Positions 35,485 to 36,189 of a stretch of 36,189 nt of DNA are shown here, in pieces (the first letter of the stretch is position 1; each line of letters starts with the position of its first letter). The notes beneath the pieces were generated by a model. The model had not been told where the DNA came from. It searched no databases and saw only the letters and a program-made list of their open reading frames with translations. This stretch comes from Mobilicoccus pelagius NBRC 104925 (lineage in GTDB: Bacteria; Actinomycetota; Actinomycetes; Actinomycetales; Dermatophilaceae), in the NCBI RefSeq assembly GCF_000247995.1, contig NZ_BAFE01000025.1, positions 1 through 36,189 on the forward strand, read 5' to 3'. The translations under genes and the position numbers were made by a program.

Positions 35485-36189
35485 CCCGCCGTCCCCGTCC
35501 GCAGAGCGCGCGAGGACACCTCTGGGGTCCGCACTTCTGCGCTCCATCCCCGGCGGCTACGACATCACCGGCCTGCCCCTGCAGGTCCCACCCCTCCCCG
35601 CCGAGAGCGCTCCGTCCTGGCTGCGACGCCTCGCCGACCGCTACACCCTCACGCCTCAACAGATCCTGCGCGTTCTCGGCGACGAAGGCCGCCCCACGAC
35701 CCTGGCCGCTCTACACGCACACATCGAGCGCAACGCCGCGGGCATCACCCAACACCTGCGCATCCCCGAGGACGACCTCGAGAACCTCTGCTGCGCCCCC
35801 GCCCTCGACACCCTGACCGCCGGCTACCTTCAGCTCTACCACCACCGTGCCTGGCAGCCGTCGCCCGCGTCGCGGTACTGCCCGGAGTGCCTCACCCAAG
35901 AGCCGACGGCATGGGCTGCCGCATGGCGCAACCCCTACACCGTCATCTGTCCGACCCACGCGGCGATCCTCCACGACCTCTGCCCATCCTGCGGGCAACG
36001 ACCCTTCGCCACCATGAGCTGGCTCGGGCAGGTCGCCGAACCCTGGATCTGTCCCTCCCGACGCCCCGCACCCCGCGGCCGATTCGGACGCCCCAAACGC
36101 GGGGTCCGCCCCTTCTGCGGACACGACCTGCGCACCGTCACACGACAGCCGGCGACCGACGACCGACGACCAGACCCTGGCCCAACTCT
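35456..36189 (+). CDS. tniQ: TniQ (TnsD-like) target-site protein, partial at right edge
   Basis: An open frame of 244 codons with no stop before the window ends. The N terminus has the TniQ pattern LPLQVPPLPAESAPSWLRRL at about residues 37-56. Zinc-ligand pairs follow: C142/C145 (RYCPECL), C165/H168 (ICPTH) and C176/C179 (LCPSCG). In Tn7-like elements TniQ or TnsD recognises the target and recruits TnsC. The ATG at 35456 lies inside the tnsC end and has no ribosome site, so translation may depend on coupling, or a rarer start may be used. The C-terminal domain, which would tell a short TniQ from a long TnsD, is not visible. Confidence 0.88.
   Translation, partial: MPPNSPAAPDPPSPSAERARTPLGSALLRSIPGGYDITGLPLQVPPLPAESAPSWLRRLADRYTLTPQQILRVLGDEGRPTTLAALHAHIERNAAGITQHLRIPEDDLENLCCAPALDTLTAGYLQLYHHRAWQPSPASRYCPECLTQEPTAWAAAWRNPYTVICPTHAAILHDLCPSCGQRPFATMSWLGQVAEPWICPSRRPAPRGRFGRPKRGVRPFCGHDLRTVTRQPATDDRRPDPGPT

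Larger units (their letters stand above)
31644..36189 (+). mobile_element. Tn7-like transposon (TnsA-TnsB-TnsC-TniQ), left part only
   Basis: Four overlapping plus-strand genes encode a TnsA endonuclease, a DDE transposase, an AAA+ regulator and TniQ, the full core of a Tn7-like transposon. The proposed end starts TGTGGGA at 31644, resembling the Tn7 terminus TGTGGGC, and is followed by three TnsB-site-like repeats. A possible 5-bp target duplicate would be ACCCG at 31639-31643. The other end is outside the window, so the boundary is inferred. TTA and CTA leucine codons in the first two genes, which I did not notice in neighbouring core genes, fit a foreign origin. No tnsE, cas genes or cargo are visible in this part. 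Confidence 0.8.

Overview
The window is about 36 kb of very GC-rich DNA. Gene content and layout point to a high-GC Actinomycetota chromosome, most likely a member of the Micrococcales. It has a dnaK-grpE-dnaJ-hspR operon with HAIR-type HspR operators, GTG and TTG starts with strong GGAGG-like ribosome sites, and many long GC-rich stem-loop terminators without T-runs. The genus cannot be fixed from the sequence alone. No rRNA, tRNA or CRISPR array was seen.

Positions 1-12.3 kb: the left edge holds the 5' remnant of a CycA-like amino-acid permease whose first two membrane helices are missing. It is followed by an alanine/glycine:cation symporter, clpB with an HspR operator, a YbjJ-like MFS exporter and a small membrane protein, all on the minus strand. 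A purine nucleoside phosphorylase (deoD) and a translationally coupled MFS transporter follow on the plus strand. Next come a secreted HEXXH metallopeptidase (minus) and 6-phosphogluconate dehydrogenase (plus).

Positions 12.3-26.8 kb: general metabolism and transport. It holds a DUF1648 membrane protein overlapping a YnfM-like MFS exporter, a nitrilase-superfamily amidohydrolase, an SRPBCC protein and a small exported protein. Then come NADP-type glutamate dehydrogenase (minus) and a PLP aminotransferase paired with a D-2-hydroxyacid dehydrogenase. An orphan branched-chain-type binding lipoprotein sits next to a methyl-accepting chemotaxis protein. A divergent TetR/MFS efflux pair and an AzlCD amino-acid exporter complete the region.

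Positions 26.9-31.6 kb: the heat-shock operon dnaK-grpE-dnaJ-hspR, transcribed right to left. Two HAIR-like operators flank the likely dnaK promoter and strong stem-loops lie in the dnaK/grpE and grpE/dnaJ gaps. The same 12-bp half-operator block occurs upstream of clpB, so DnaK, its co-chaperones and ClpB probably form one HspR regulon. ClpB also ends in the acidic tail type that DnaK carries.

Positions 31.64 kb to the right edge: a Tn7-like transposon core, transcribed away from dnaK. It has a TnsA-type endonuclease, a TnsB-type DDE transposase, a TnsC/TniB-type AAA+ ATPase and the first 244 codons of a zinc-finger TniQ, all with overlapping reading frames. A probable transposon end (starting TGTGGGA, with three repeats resembling TnsB sites) lies between the dnaK promoter and tnsA. 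The element therefore appears to have inserted just upstream of the dnaK heat-shock promoter. Its other end, any cargo and the rest of TniQ lie outside the window.
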